Assembly: GCA_903861005.1 (NCBI GenBank)
Contig: CAIOSP010000048.1
Span: forward strand, 42,853-106,852
Source: an uncultured Pseudomonadota bacterium
GTDB lineage: Bacteria; Myxococcota_A; UBA796; GCA-2862545
Reading direction: 5' to 3'
Length of the DNA stretch: 64,000 nt
Shown here: positions 8,299 to 17,372 of the stretch, piece after piece
How the letters are laid out: each line of letters begins with the position of its first letter
How positions within the stretch are numbered: position 1 is the first letter of the stretch
Translations under genes and position numbers: made by a program
The notes under the pieces: generated by a model
Database searches by the model: none
Told to the model about the DNA's origin: nothing
The model's input: the letters and a program-made list of their open reading frames with translations, nothing else

Positions 8299-9711
8299 AT
8301 GATCCAGCCGATCTCCGATCCGAGCATCCTCGAGGGCTACCTCACCGACGCGTCCAACCTGCGCGGCCACGCCGACGGCCTGCTCCGTCCTCGCACCACC
8401 GAGGAGGTCGCGGAGATCGTCCGCCACTGCCAGCGCTTGGCCATCCCGTTGACCATCACCGCGGCGCGCACCTCCACCACCGGCAGCCCCGTCCCGTTCG
8501 GCGGCCTGCTGCTGTCGACTGAGCTGCTCCACGAGATCGGCCCCATCACCCACGACACGGCGACCGCCGGCGCGGGCGTGATCCTGGGCCAGCTCCAGGA
8601 CGCCATCGAGGCCACCGGCCGCTTCTTCCCGCCCGACCCCACCTCCCGCTACGACTGCACGCTAGGCGCCGCGATCGCGTGCAACGCGTCCGGCGCGCGC
8701 ACCTTCAAGTACGGCCCGACCCGCCCGTGGATCGACGCGCTTGAGGTGGTTCTGCCCACCGGCGAGATCCTGTACGTCCGCAAGGGCGACCCGATCCCGT
8801 CCGACTGGCCCATCCCCACTTGGTCCGAGCCCGACGTGAAGACCGCCGCCGGCTACGCGCCGCCCCAGGACCTGCTCGACGTGTTCATCGGCCAGGAGGG
8901 CACGCTGGGCGTGGTCACCCGCGCCGTGGTCCGGCTGACGGCGCTGCCCCATGACGTGATCGGCCTGCTCGCCTTCTTCCCCGACCGCGCCACGGCGATC
9001 GCCATGGTGTCGACCCTGCGCGACGCCTCGCGGGCCGCCCCGGACGGAGGCCTGTCGCCCCGCTGCATCGAGTATTTCGATCACCAGTGCCTGGCGCTGG
9101 CCCGCAAGCGCATCGAGGGTGTGCCCGACGCCGCCGCCTGCGCGCTGTTCTGTGAGCAGGAGGTCGCCACGGCCGACGCGCAGGACGGCCACCTGTCCGC
9201 GTGGTGGGAGGCACTGGAGGCCGGCGGCGCGCTCGCGTCCGACACGGTGATCGCCACGGACGACACGTCGCGCAAGCAGCTGCACGCGCTGCGCCACGCC
9301 ATCCCCGCGGGCATCAACGAGGAGGTCGTGCGCAACGGCATGCCCAAGCTGGGCACGGACCTCTCGGTGCCGGACTCGGCGCTGACCACCATGATGGAGG
9401 CCTACGACAAGGCGCCCATCCGGCACGTGCTGTTTGGCCACATCGGCAACAACCACCTGCACCTGAACCTGCTGCCCAAGACCCCCGACGAGCTCGCCAC
9501 CGCCAAGGCGTTCTACGACGACCTGTCGCGGCTCGCGATCTCCTTGGGTGGATCGGTCAGCGGCGAGCACGGGATCGGCAAGGCCAAGGTCAAGCAGCTC
9601 GGCTGGATGGTCGGAGACGCCACGCTGGCCGCCTTCGCGGACCTCAAGCGCGCGCTCGACCCGCACTGGATCCTGGGCCGCGGCACGATGATCGCCACAC
9701 CCACGGCCTGA
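8299..9711 (+). CDS. FAD-linked oxidase, GlcD/D-lactate dehydrogenase type
   Basis: The 470-residue protein has an FAD_binding_4 (PCMH) domain, about residues 25-200, including LRPRTTEEVAEIV and the pyrophosphate-binding stretch TSTTGSPVPFGGLLLS. A vanillyl-alcohol-oxidase-like C-terminal cap carries HIGNNHLHLNLLP and GSVSGEHGIGKAK, both diagnostic of the GlcD/DLD group. These enzymes oxidise 2-hydroxy acids such as glycolate or D-lactate and pass electrons to quinone or cytochrome. No GlcE or GlcF subunit genes adjoin it, so it may act alone. It is divergent from the esterase at 8170. Confidence 0.85.
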   Translation: MIQPISDPSILEGYLTDASNLRGHADGLLRPRTTEEVAEIVRHCQRLAIPLTITAARTSTTGSPVPFGGLLLSTELLHEIGPITHDTATAGAGVILGQLQDAIEATGRFFPPDPTSRYDCTLGAAIACNASGARTFKYGPTRPWIDALEVVLPTGEILYVRKGDPIPSDWPIPTWSEPDVKTAAGYAPPQDLLDVFIGQEGTLGVVTRAVVRLTALPHDVIGLLAFFPDRATAIAMVSTLRDASRAAPDGGLSPRCIEYFDHQCLALARKRIEGVPDAAACALFCEQEVATADAQDGHLSAWWEALEAGGALASDTVIATDDTSRKQLHALRHAIPAGINEEVVRNGMPKLGTDLSVPDSALTTMMEAYDKAPIRHVLFGHIGNNHLHLNLLPKTPDELATAKAFYDDLSRLAISLGGSVSGEHGIGKAKVKQLGWMVGDATLAAFADLKRALDPHWILGRGTMIATPTA

Positions 9712-9800
9712 TCCCAAAACGAGCAATTTCCTGCCGGAATTGGCGTGGCAGCCCGCCGAGGCTGCGCTACCATAGCGGCCACCTTTCTTGGGGAAATGCC

Positions 9801-12224
9801 ATGCGTCCTGTACCGATGCTCGCCCTGGTCCTCGCGGCCTGCAATTCTGGGAACGTGAAGATCAACGACGGCGACTCCGACGTCTACGACGCGAACGACC
9901 ACAAGGACAACGTCGCGCCCGGCCAGCCCGAGGTGAACATCACCCCGTCCGGCGCCGACACGCGCGACGATATCATCGCGGAGATCCTGTTCCCCGCGGA
10001 CGACGCCGACGGCGACTTCCTCACCTACGACTACGTGTGGCTGCTCAACGGCGACGCCCGCTCCGACATCCACGGCGACACCGTGACCAAGGATCTGACC
10101 GAGCGCGACCAGCGCTGGGAGGTCCGCGTCCGCGCGTTCGACGGCCGCGAGTATGGCCCCACCGCCACCGATCAGCAGGACATCGGCAACGCGCCGCCCA
10201 CCCTGCAGCTGCGCTGGAAGAACGCCACGCCGGGCACGAACGACCCGCTGGTGGTCCGCACCAACACCGACGACCCCGACGGCGACCTCGTCGATCTCTC
10301 GTTCGTGTGGACGGTGGACGGCAACGTCACGCCCTACGCGAACGACACCGTCCCGGCCAACGCCACGTCCGGCGGTGAGGCCTGGAAGGTCGAGGTCACC
10401 GCCACCGACGAGGAGGGCGACGACACCACCGAGAGCCTCGACGTCCAGATCGCCAACCTCGATCCGACCATCACCGACCTGCAGATCACGCCGAACCCGG
10501 CGCCGCCCAGCGCCAACCTGACCGCGTCGGCCACCCTCGCCGACCCTGACGGCGACGCGTTCGTCACCACCTACACGTGGACCAAGGACGGCGCCGCCAC
10601 CGCGTTCGCGGGCGTGCAGGTCCCGGCGTCGGCCACGGAGGACGGGCAGACCTGGGAGGTCACCGTCGTCGTCGACGACCAGCACGGCGGCACCGCCACC
10701 TCCAGCGCGTCGGTCGACGTGATCAACCATCCGCCCGTCATCACGGCGATCGCCATCGACCCGTCGCCCCCCGGCGACAGCGACTACCTGTACGTCGACA
10801 CGTCGGGCGTCACCGACGCCGACGCCGACACGCTCACCTACACCTACGTCTGGTACCGCAACGGCTCGGTGTACGGCGGCAACACCTACTTCATCGACCC
10901 GTCCTTCACGGCGGTCGGCGAAACCTGGCAGGTGTCCGTCACCGTCAGCGACGGCTCCGCCACCGCGGGCCCCGTGCTCAGCCCCATCGAGACGATCCAG
11001 AACCGGCCGCCCGTCTCGCCGGTGATCGAGCTCTTCCCGGCCGTCCCCACCACCTGCGTCAACCTGCAGTGCGTGATCTCGGTCGACTCGTATGATCCGG
11101 ACGGCACCGCCGTGGTCCAGACCCTCACCTGGAAGCGGAACGGCGCGAACTACAACGGCACGCGCCTCACCACCACGCTCACCAACGACACCATCCCGGT
11201 GGCCACCCTGGTCCCGGGCGACGCATGGACCTGCCACGTCACCACGACCTCGGGCGGCCAGTCCGGCCTGCCTGCGGACGTCACCGGCACCGTGCAGGGC
11301 TCCACCGCGACGGAGAGCTTCACCGTCGCCGCCCGCACCCAGGCCGACGTCCTGCTCATGGTCGACAACTCGGGCTCGATGTCAGACCCGCAGACCGCGT
11401 TCGCGACCGCGGCCAGCACGCTGATCACCACGCTCGACGGGTTCGGGCTGAACTACCACATCGGCGTGGTCACCTCGGACATGGACGATCTCACGCAGGC
11501 CGGCCGCATGATCCCCGGGAGCCTCGGCGCCGTGTACGTCACGAACACGCTCGCGACGCGCCAGACTGAGCTGGCCGGCATGATCGCCGTGGGCATCAAC
11601 GGCAGCGGCTACGAGAAGCCGCTCGCCGCCACCTACGCCGCGCTCCGCCCGCCGCTGAGCACGTCCACCAACGCGGGCTTCCTCCGCGCCACCGGCGGCG
11701 TCGGCATCCTCTTCCTCACCGACGAGGACGACCAGTCCGTGACGCCGACGGCCTCGACTTGGTCGTCCTGGCTGCGCGGCATCCGCTCCAACGCCGACAT
11801 CACCACCTGGGGCATCATCGGCGACCCGGTCACCGGCTGCACCAACCTGTCGACCTTCACACCTGGCTACGCCGGCGACCTGTACGCGTCGGTCCTGCGC
11901 GACACGCACGGGTCGTGGTCGTCGATCTGCGACCTGTCCTACACCAACTCGGTGCGCGACTTTGCCAACGCGGTCGCCGGCCTGCCGCGCCGCTTCTCGC
12001 TCACCCAGGCGGCGGACCCGGCCACGCTGACGGTCGTGAAGATCGCGGCCGGCTCGGGCACGCGCACCACGCTGGCCTACGGCACCAACTACACGTACGA
12101 CACCGTCACGCACGCGGTTCTGCTCACGGCCACGCCGGTGAACGGCACCACGTACGAGATCAGCTACGACGCGAGCTGCACCGCGCGCGTGGCCGCCCCC
12201 GGCACGTTCGACACGGGCCTGTGA
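9801..12224 (+). CDS. Surface lipoprotein: tandem PKD/Ig-like repeats plus von Willebrand A domain
   Basis: Starts at ATG 9801 (807 residues). The longer frame from 9201 overlaps the previous gene and is a shadow. The lipobox is LAAC (residue 14). An acidic DSDVYDAND linker leads into about five PKD/Ig-like repeats, each with a DPDGD-type Ca2+-binding turn and a W-x-V strand. A vWA domain follows with an intact MIDAS start, MVDNSGSMSD, and FLTDEDDQS. The C-terminal module (TLTVVKIAAGSG to YEISYDASC) is the kind of beta domain often found after vWA in deltaproteobacterial proteins. Such proteins bind ligands or matrix in a metal-dependent way. Likely an outer-membrane-anchored adhesin or binding protein; no partner is visible. 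Confidence 0.8.
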   Translation: MRPVPMLALVLAACNSGNVKINDGDSDVYDANDHKDNVAPGQPEVNITPSGADTRDDIIAEILFPADDADGDFLTYDYVWLLNGDARSDIHGDTVTKDLTERDQRWEVRVRAFDGREYGPTATDQQDIGNAPPTLQLRWKNATPGTNDPLVVRTNTDDPDGDLVDLSFVWTVDGNVTPYANDTVPANATSGGEAWKVEVTATDEEGDDTTESLDVQIANLDPTITDLQITPNPAPPSANLTASATLADPDGDAFVTTYTWTKDGAATAFAGVQVPASATEDGQTWEVTVVVDDQHGGTATSSASVDVINHPPVITAIAIDPSPPGDSDYLYVDTSGVTDADADTLTYTYVWYRNGSVYGGNTYFIDPSFTAVGETWQVSVTVSDGSATAGPVLSPIETIQNRPPVSPVIELFPAVPTTCVNLQCVISVDSYDPDGTAVVQTLTWKRNGANYNGTRLTTTLTNDTIPVATLVPGDAWTCHVTTTSGGQSGLPADVTGTVQGSTATESFTVAARTQADVLLMVDNSGSMSDPQTAFATAASTLITTLDGFGLNYHIGVVTSDMDDLTQAGRMIPGSLGAVYVTNTLATRQTELAGMIAVGINGSGYEKPLAATYAALRPPLSTSTNAGFLRATGGVGILFLTDEDDQSVTPTASTWSSWLRGIRSNADITTWGIIGDPVTGCTNLSTFTPGYAGDLYASVLRDTHGSWSSICDLSYTNSVRDFANAVAGLPRRFSLTQAADPATLTVVKIAAGSGTRTTLAYGTNYTYDTVTHAVLLTATPVNGTTYEISYDASCTARVAAPGTFDTGL

Positions 12225-12350
12225 GCCCCGCACCTCGGCCATTCGTCCGGCTGCGGTGAAAGATCGCTGGCAGGCCTCCGTTTCAGGGTCCACCCCTGCC
12301 GCGAGGCCTCCCTGCACGCTACCCTGCGACGACTAGCCCCGGAGTTCCGG

Positions 12351-12950
12351 TTGCCGGAGTCCGTACCGGACATCGACCGTGGAACGCCCGTCGTCCCCCT
12401 GGACGAAGAGCGTGCGGTCGTCGAGCGCATGAAGCGTGGCGATCGCGCCGCGTTCGCCGTGCTCTACCGTTGGTACGGCGACGCGATCTTCCGGGCGATC
12501 GTGGCGCGCGTGGGTCAGCACGAAGCCGCCGAGGACTGCCTGCGCGACACGTTCCGGCAGGCGCTCGAGAAGATCGAGTCGTTCACCTACGACCGTCAGA
12601 GCATCTACTGGTGGCTGCGCCGGATCGCCGTGAACAAGGCGATGGACGTGCACCGCGACCGCAAGCGCGACCGCAACCTGGCTGAGCGCGCCGAGGCCGA
12701 GCCCGCCGCGTCGCCGATGCCACAGGCCGCGCCCCGCCCCGACCGCGGCGTCGAGATCGAAGAGACCTCACGTGACGTGGAGATCTCCCTGTCGCGCATG
12801 AACGTCCGCTACGCTCAGGCCCTGCGCCTGCGGCTCATCGAGGACCGCACCCGCGAGGAGTGCGCCGCCTCTCTAGGCGTCACCGTCGGCAACTTCGACG
12901 TCATCCTTCACCGCGCCTCCAAGGCGTTCAAGGAGGTCTGGCCCCCATGA
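12351..12950 (+). CDS. ECF-type RNA polymerase sigma factor
   Basis: The 199-residue protein uses TTG 12351 (CGGAG sits 7 bases upstream); the next in-frame ATG (12430) would cut into region 2. Region 2 is clear (FAVLYRWYGDAIFRAIVARV, then RQSIYWWLRRIAVNKAMDVHR). After a Pro/Ala linker, region 4 has the helix-turn-helix TREECAASLGVTVGNFDVILH. ECF sigma factors direct RNA polymerase to a small regulon and are usually held by a membrane anti-sigma factor. The next gene overlaps by four bases (ATGA) and has the right topology for that partner. Confidence 0.85.
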   Translation: MPESVPDIDRGTPVVPLDEERAVVERMKRGDRAAFAVLYRWYGDAIFRAIVARVGQHEAAEDCLRDTFRQALEKIESFTYDRQSIYWWLRRIAVNKAMDVHRDRKRDRNLAERAEAEPAASPMPQAAPRPDRGVEIEETSRDVEISLSRMNVRYAQALRLRLIEDRTREECAASLGVTVGNFDVILHRASKAFKEVWPP

Positions 12951-14173
12951 ACGAACGACACCAGACAGACCTCCTCGCGCGCTGGCTGGCCAGCGGCGCC
13001 CGCGGTGAACCCCCGGCCGGCCTCGACCCGGACACGGTGGCCTCCCTCTACGCGCTGCGTCCTGACCTGGCGCCTGCGCCTCGCCTGACCGTGGACGACA
13101 TCCTCGACGGCATCACGACCGGCCCGTTCGCCGAGCCCGAGGCCGACGCCGAGCCCGAGGCCGGCGGCGAGGTGGTGCCGTTCCCGGTGCCCGCGTCGCG
13201 CCCCACCGTGGTGCCGCCCAAGTCGGAGCGCGCCGCTCAGGCCACGCGCCGCTCCGACCGCACGCGGTGGATCGGCGGCGGCATTGGGCTGCTGGCGGCG
13301 GTCGCGGCGGCGCTACTCACGCTGTCGCCGTCGGGTTCGCCCGGGCCGAACATGGCCAAGGTCGCCGATCGAACGGAGCACGAGCAGGCCATGCCCGCGG
13401 ATGCCCCGTCGCCGGCGCCGGCGGCCGCCCCCATCGCCGAGGTCGCGTCGGGGCAGATCGCGCCAGACGCCGCGGCGCCCGCTGTGGTCGGTAACGTGCC
13501 GCAGGGTGGGCTCGCGGGCAGCCTGATCGGCGGCGGCGGCGCGGCCCCCGGAGCAAGCCGGGACTTGGCCAACGACGCCAACACACGCGGCCCGTCGGCG
13601 AGCGGCTACGCCGTCGCCCCGGTCACGGCCGCGCCCGCCGCGGACGCGGTCGCCCAGCTCGATGACGGCGACGTGGCGCAGACGGGCGCGCCGGGCCCGT
13701 GGGGTGGCGCGTCGAACACCGCCACCGCGGTCGCCGACGAGAAGGAGGAGACGCGCGCCGAGCCGAAGATGGCCGCGCGGGCCGCCGCCGCTGCCGCACC
13801 CCCGCCCATGGCACAGGCCGAGTCGCTGGCCGCGCCCAAGCCGTCGGCGGACGCCGCGCCCGCGTTCGACGCCAACGTCGTGATCGCCGCCGCCTCCAAG
13901 GTGGCCGCGAACGACCCGCTGTCGGCCGCGCGTCAGCTCGAGCCGTTCATCCGGCAGGGCACGGCCGTGGACGGGCAGCGGATCGCCCTGGCCGCGGCGC
14001 GCTACGCCCGCGACGCCGGTGACCTGGACAAAGCCGAGTCGCTCGCCCGCGCCGGCCTCGCGCGCGGTGGCGCCGGGCCGGACTCCGCCCGCCTGACGTC
14101 GCTCATCTCGGCGATCGCGCAGACCCGCGCCGCCGATCAGGCCGCCCCCAGCACCACGGGCGCTGGGAACTAG
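12947..14173 (+). CDS. Membrane protein co-translated with the sigma factor, candidate anti-sigma factor
   Basis: Starts at ATG 12947, overlapping the sigma-factor stop (ATGA), 408 residues. A cytoplasmic N-terminal segment (1-107) is followed by one transmembrane helix (about 108-126). The long extracytoplasmic part is rich in Ala, Pro and Gly, and its last 90 residues look like a helical TPR-type repeat (ARQLEPFIRQG to DLDKAESLARAGL). I see no zinc-binding HxxxCxxC motif, so it is not a classical ZAS anti-sigma factor. The role as sigma partner is inferred from gene coupling and topology only. The extracytoplasmic tail would be the sensor. Confidence 0.65.
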   Translation: MNERHQTDLLARWLASGARGEPPAGLDPDTVASLYALRPDLAPAPRLTVDDILDGITTGPFAEPEADAEPEAGGEVVPFPVPASRPTVVPPKSERAAQATRRSDRTRWIGGGIGLLAAVAAALLTLSPSGSPGPNMAKVADRTEHEQAMPADAPSPAPAAAPIAEVASGQIAPDAAAPAVVGNVPQGGLAGSLIGGGGAAPGASRDLANDANTRGPSASGYAVAPVTAAPAADAVAQLDDGDVAQTGAPGPWGGASNTATAVADEKEETRAEPKMAARAAAAAAPPPMAQAESLAAPKPSADAAPAFDANVVIAAASKVAANDPLSAARQLEPFIRQGTAVDGQRIALAAARYARDAGDLDKAESLARAGLARGGAGPDSARLTSLISAIAQTRAADQAAPSTTGAGN

Positions 14174-14221
14174 CACGCAGCGCTGCGGGAGTTGGGCGAT
14201 CCACCCCCGACCCAGCTATGC

Positions 14222-15094
14222 ATGCACTCCCTGGGGTCTGACGTGCCATTTCCCCCCTCTGTGGCTCGCGCGCTCACGCGCATGATGGGACGAAGCGACG
14301 CGCTCGATCGCGCGCGCAGGCTCGCGTTCGCGGACGCAGGCCACGGGTTCGACCCGTTCGGCATGCACCCGGACTTCATGGCCTTCGGCGACGCGCTCGC
14401 CAGCTGGGTCCACGACGTCTACTTCCGTGTGCAGTCCTACGACGCGCACCACATCCCCTCGACCGGCCCCGCCATCCTGGCCGCCAACCACTCGGGCACG
14501 CTCCCGATGGACGGCATGATGCTGTGGATCGACGTGCTGCGGAACACCGACCCGCCGCGCGCCCCGCGCCCCGTCGCCGACTACTTCGTGTCGTCGCTGC
14601 CGTGGATCGGCACGCTGTTCGCCCGCGCGGGCGTGGTCAGCGGCAGCCGCGGCAACGTGCGCCGCCTGCTGGAGCAGGGCGAGCTGATGATGCTGTTCCC
14701 GGAGGGCGTGCCCGGCGTCTCCAAGCCGTTCGCCGACCGCTACCAGCTCCAGAACTGGCGCGTCGGCCACTGCGAGATGGCCATCCGCTACCAGGCGCCG
14801 GTCGTCCCGGTCGGCATCGTCGGCGCGGAAGAGCAGATGCCGCAGCTCGGGCGCATCCCGGTCCAGCGCCTGTTCGGCATGGGGATCCCGCACATCCCCA
14901 TCCCCGCGACGCCCATCCCGCTGCCGGTCCGCTACCACATCCTCTACGGCGAGCCGCTGCGCTTCGACCGCGAGTTCAAGCCCGATGACGCGGACGATCC
15001 CGAGATCTTGGCCGCGTGCGCCAAGCGCGTCCACGACGCCGTCGAGGCGTTGATCCACCGAGGGCTGCGCGAGCGGCAGGGGATCTTCGCGTGA
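14222..15094 (+). CDS. PlsC-family phospholipid acyltransferase
   Basis: About 290 residues from ATG 14222. TTG 14192 is possible in frame, and ATG 14281 would still keep all motifs. The acyltransferase block is NHSGTLPMDG, a variant spacing of the usual HX4D motif that is common in one subfamily, and FPEGVPGVSK supplies the glycerophosphate-binding FPEG motif. Known function: transfer of an acyl chain to a (lyso)phospholipid or related acceptor at the inner membrane. Translationally coupled to the next gene (GTGA overlap at 15091-15094). The pairing with an SDR protein is seen in Myxococcota and actinobacteria, but its purpose is not clear. Confidence 0.8.
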   Translation: MHSLGSDVPFPPSVARALTRMMGRSDALDRARRLAFADAGHGFDPFGMHPDFMAFGDALASWVHDVYFRVQSYDAHHIPSTGPAILAANHSGTLPMDGMMLWIDVLRNTDPPRAPRPVADYFVSSLPWIGTLFARAGVVSGSRGNVRRLLEQGELMMLFPEGVPGVSKPFADRYQLQNWRVGHCEMAIRYQAPVVPVGIVGAEEQMPQLGRIPVQRLFGMGIPHIPIPATPIPLPVRYHILYGEPLRFDREFKPDDADDPEILAACAKRVHDAVEALIHRGLRERQGIFA

Positions 15095-16071
15095 GGGCCG
15101 TCCTGGTCACAGGCGCTGCGGCGCCGATGGGTCAGCGGCTGGTCCGCAGCCTCCTCGCGGACACGCGCGTCAGCCACGTGCTCGCGGTGGATGACGTGCC
15201 CGCCGATCACGCGCTGCCGTTCAGCCACGCGGGTCGCCTCACCTACCTGGCCATGGACATCCGCAAGGCGCGCAAGGTGCGCGAGCTGCTGTTCGGCCCG
15301 GCGCGTGATCTGAACGTACAGGTCGTCGTGCACCTGTCGGAGCACATCAACAGCTACAACACCGGCCGCGGTGTGCACGAGCAGAACGTCGAGGCGCTGC
15401 GCTCCATCTTGGAGCTGTCCGACATGCACCCGACCATCTTCCGCCTGGTCGTGAAGTCGCACGCGGTCGTGTACCGCGTGGGTCTGGATCTGCCGGTGCA
15501 GGTCACCGAAGAGCACCCGCTCAACCTCGCCGCCGACGCGCCCCAGTACGTGCGCGACCGCGTGGAGGCCGACCTCACCGCCTGCGCCCGCATGGGCCTG
15601 ATCGACTGCGAGGTCGTCGTGCTGCGCTGCGCGGAGGCCCTCGCGCCCGGCATCGGCAGCCAGCTGCACGACTGGCTCGACGCGCCGTTCGCGCTGCGCA
15701 CCATGGGCTTTGACCCGATGGTGAACGTCGCCAGCCCTGAGGACATCGTCCACGCCATCGAGCTGGCCACCCACGGCAGCGGCGAGGGCGTGTTCAACAT
15801 CCCCGGGTACGACACCCTCCCGCTGTCGGAGGCGGCCCACAAGTGGGGCACGCGCCTCATCCCCATGCCGGCCAGCCTGATCCGCCCGATCTACGGCTTT
15901 CGCCATTGGGCCACCGGCTCGCAGTTCCGCTACGGCATCAACCGCGCGCAGATGCACCTGGGCCTAGTCCTCGACGGCACCCGCGCGCGTCAGGTGCTTG
16001 GATACGTTCCTCGCCATCCTGTGCAGTGGCCCGCGGGCGGATCGCTTGACGAACCTATCCCCGCCGGGTGA
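15091..16071 (+). CDS. NAD(P)-dependent epimerase/dehydratase (extended SDR)
   Basis: Starts at GTG 15091 inside the stop of the acyltransferase, 326 residues. The Rossmann opening is VLVTGAAAPMGQRLVRSLL, a TGxxxxxG motif. The usual catalytic YxxxK is not obvious: the region with SHAVVYRVGL has Tyr but no Lys four residues on, so activity is uncertain and a binding or sensing role cannot be excluded. It keeps the overall extended-SDR length and the C-terminal substrate-binding helices (SEAAHKWGTRL). Likely cytosolic and working on a lipid or sugar-nucleotide intermediate linked to the acyltransferase. It precedes a Nudix-fold gene by 28 bases. Confidence 0.7.
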   Translation: MRAVLVTGAAAPMGQRLVRSLLADTRVSHVLAVDDVPADHALPFSHAGRLTYLAMDIRKARKVRELLFGPARDLNVQVVVHLSEHINSYNTGRGVHEQNVEALRSILELSDMHPTIFRLVVKSHAVVYRVGLDLPVQVTEEHPLNLAADAPQYVRDRVEADLTACARMGLIDCEVVVLRCAEALAPGIGSQLHDWLDAPFALRTMGFDPMVNVASPEDIVHAIELATHGSGEGVFNIPGYDTLPLSEAAHKWGTRLIPMPASLIRPIYGFRHWATGSQFRYGINRAQMHLGLVLDGTRARQVLGYVPRHPVQWPAGGSLDEPIPAG

Positions 16072-16099
16072 ACCGGTCGGCCACGCCTGGGAGTGATCC

Positions 16100-16507
16100 A
16101 TGTCGACCGAAGGTCCGCGCATCCGCGTCGTCAGCGCCGAGATCGAACGTTCGGGTCACTATCTGATCACGCAGCGTCGCCCGGACGCCGTGCTGCCGCT
16201 GCTCTGGGAGTTCCCCGGCGGCCGCGTGCGTGAAGGCGAGGACGACGCCGCGGCGCTGGTCCGCACGCTCCAGAGCCGCGTCGGCCTGGACGTGGTGGTG
16301 GGCGAGCAGACCATGGAGGTCGTGCACGTGTACGAGGGCTACTCGCTCACGCTCGCCGTGTACCGCTGCACCAGTGACGAGTCGCAGGAGCCCGAGGCCC
16401 GCTACGTCCACGCGGTCGCCTGGGTTCGACCGGAGCAGTTCGGGAGCTACACGTTCCCCGGCGCCGACCAGCAGACCGTCGACTCGCTCCTGGCGGGCGT
16501 GGAGTAG
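16100..16507 (+). CDS. Nudix-fold protein with degenerate catalytic box
   Basis: The 135-residue protein has the full MutT-like size and the nucleotide-binding WEFPGG segment. The Nudix box (GX5EX7REUXEEXGU) is broken: after GGRVREGEDDAAALV the core REUXEE reads RTLQSR, so the three metal-binding glutamates are replaced by Thr, Ser and Arg. The bases (CGCACGCTCCAGAGCCGC) show this directly. Known: those Glu residues hold Mg2+ for hydrolysis in MutT. Inferred: a nucleotide- or metabolite-binding, non-hydrolysing protein. Start ATG 16100 has a usable upstream GGAG. Confidence 0.75.
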   Translation: MSTEGPRIRVVSAEIERSGHYLITQRRPDAVLPLLWEFPGGRVREGEDDAAALVRTLQSRVGLDVVVGEQTMEVVHVYEGYSLTLAVYRCTSDESQEPEARYVHAVAWVRPEQFGSYTFPGADQQTVDSLLAGVE

Positions 16508-16569
16508 GTCACGCGTCTAAGGCTTGAGCCCCGCGCGCGGCGCGCCGTCGGTCGGCCGCGCCAGACCCG

Positions 16570-17313
16570 CTACCAGTACTTCTCGATGTGGATCTCGCCC
16601 TCAGGCCGCTTGGGCGTCTTGAGGCCCATGTCGCGCAGCTTGTAAAGCTCGAGCATGCCCTTCACCATCTCCGGGTTGCCGCAGATCATGATGTGGTGCT
16701 TGTGCGGTCCGGCCACGGCGCCCGCGGCCTCTTCCAGCGCGCCCGACGACAGCAGGTCCGGGATGCGACCGCGCAGCGCGCCCGGCGCGTCCTCGCGGGT
16801 GAGCGCGGGAATGTAGGTGACGGCCTGCTCCTTGGCGATCTGCTCAAACTCGGCGCGGTAGCCGAGCTGTGCCGCCGTGCGCGCGCCGTGGACCACCACC
16901 ACCCGCCTGTGGTTCCAATAGGGTGCCCCCGACCGCAGCATGCTGAGGTAGGGCGCCATGCCCGTGCCCGTGCCGATCAGCCACAGCACGTCCGACCCGT
17001 GGTCGTCCGACAGGGTGAAGCCGCCCGCGATCTTGTGCCACAGCAAGACAGTGTCACCCGGCTTGAGCGCCGACAGCCGCGGGGTGAGCGCGCCGTTCTC
17101 CACGCGCTGGATGTAGAACTCCAGCGGGTCGCGGGGGCGGGAGGCGATGGAGTACGCGCGCTTGATGATCTCGTCGTCACGCTCGAGCGCGAGGGTGGCG
17201 AACTGACCGGGCACGAACTCGGGCTCCGAGTCGAGCTGCATCGTGAAGAGGCCGTCGTCCCACTCTTTTTGGCCAGTCACGGTGGCGGTGTGCCACTTCG
17301 CAGGGTCGTGCAT
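16570..17313 (-). CDS. fpr: Ferredoxin/flavodoxin-NADP+ reductase
   Basis: The 247-residue protein matches bacterial Fpr length. RAYSIASRP is the FAD-binding RxYS motif, GTGTGMAPYLS the NADP(H)-binding glycine motif, and the C terminus HIEKYW ends in an aromatic residue that stacks on the flavin in this class. It moves electrons between NADPH and ferredoxin or flavodoxin in the cytosol, feeding reductive biosynthesis and oxidative-stress repair. Start ATG 17313 is behind GGGAGGACCCCCCG. It converges with the Nudix-fold gene; a weak 7-bp hairpin (16535-16561) lies between them. Confidence 0.9.
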   Translation of the reverse strand: MHDPAKWHTATVTGQKEWDDGLFTMQLDSEPEFVPGQFATLALERDDEIIKRAYSIASRPRDPLEFYIQRVENGALTPRLSALKPGDTVLLWHKIAGGFTLSDDHGSDVLWLIGTGTGMAPYLSMLRSGAPYWNHRRVVVVHGARTAAQLGYRAEFEQIAKEQAVTYIPALTREDAPGALRGRIPDLLSSGALEEAAGAVAGPHKHHIMICGNPEMVKGMLELYKLRDMGLKTPKRPEGEIHIEKYW

Positions 17314-17372
17314 CGGGGGGTCCTCCCGCGCCTACCCTAGCGACCCTGAAGGAGAGTCGCCCGCGCCGCGCG

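Noticed and set aside
9744..9770. Possible sigma-54 promoter before the Ig/vWA lipoprotein (TGGCAG)
   Set aside because: GG and GC are not 10 bases apart in any register.
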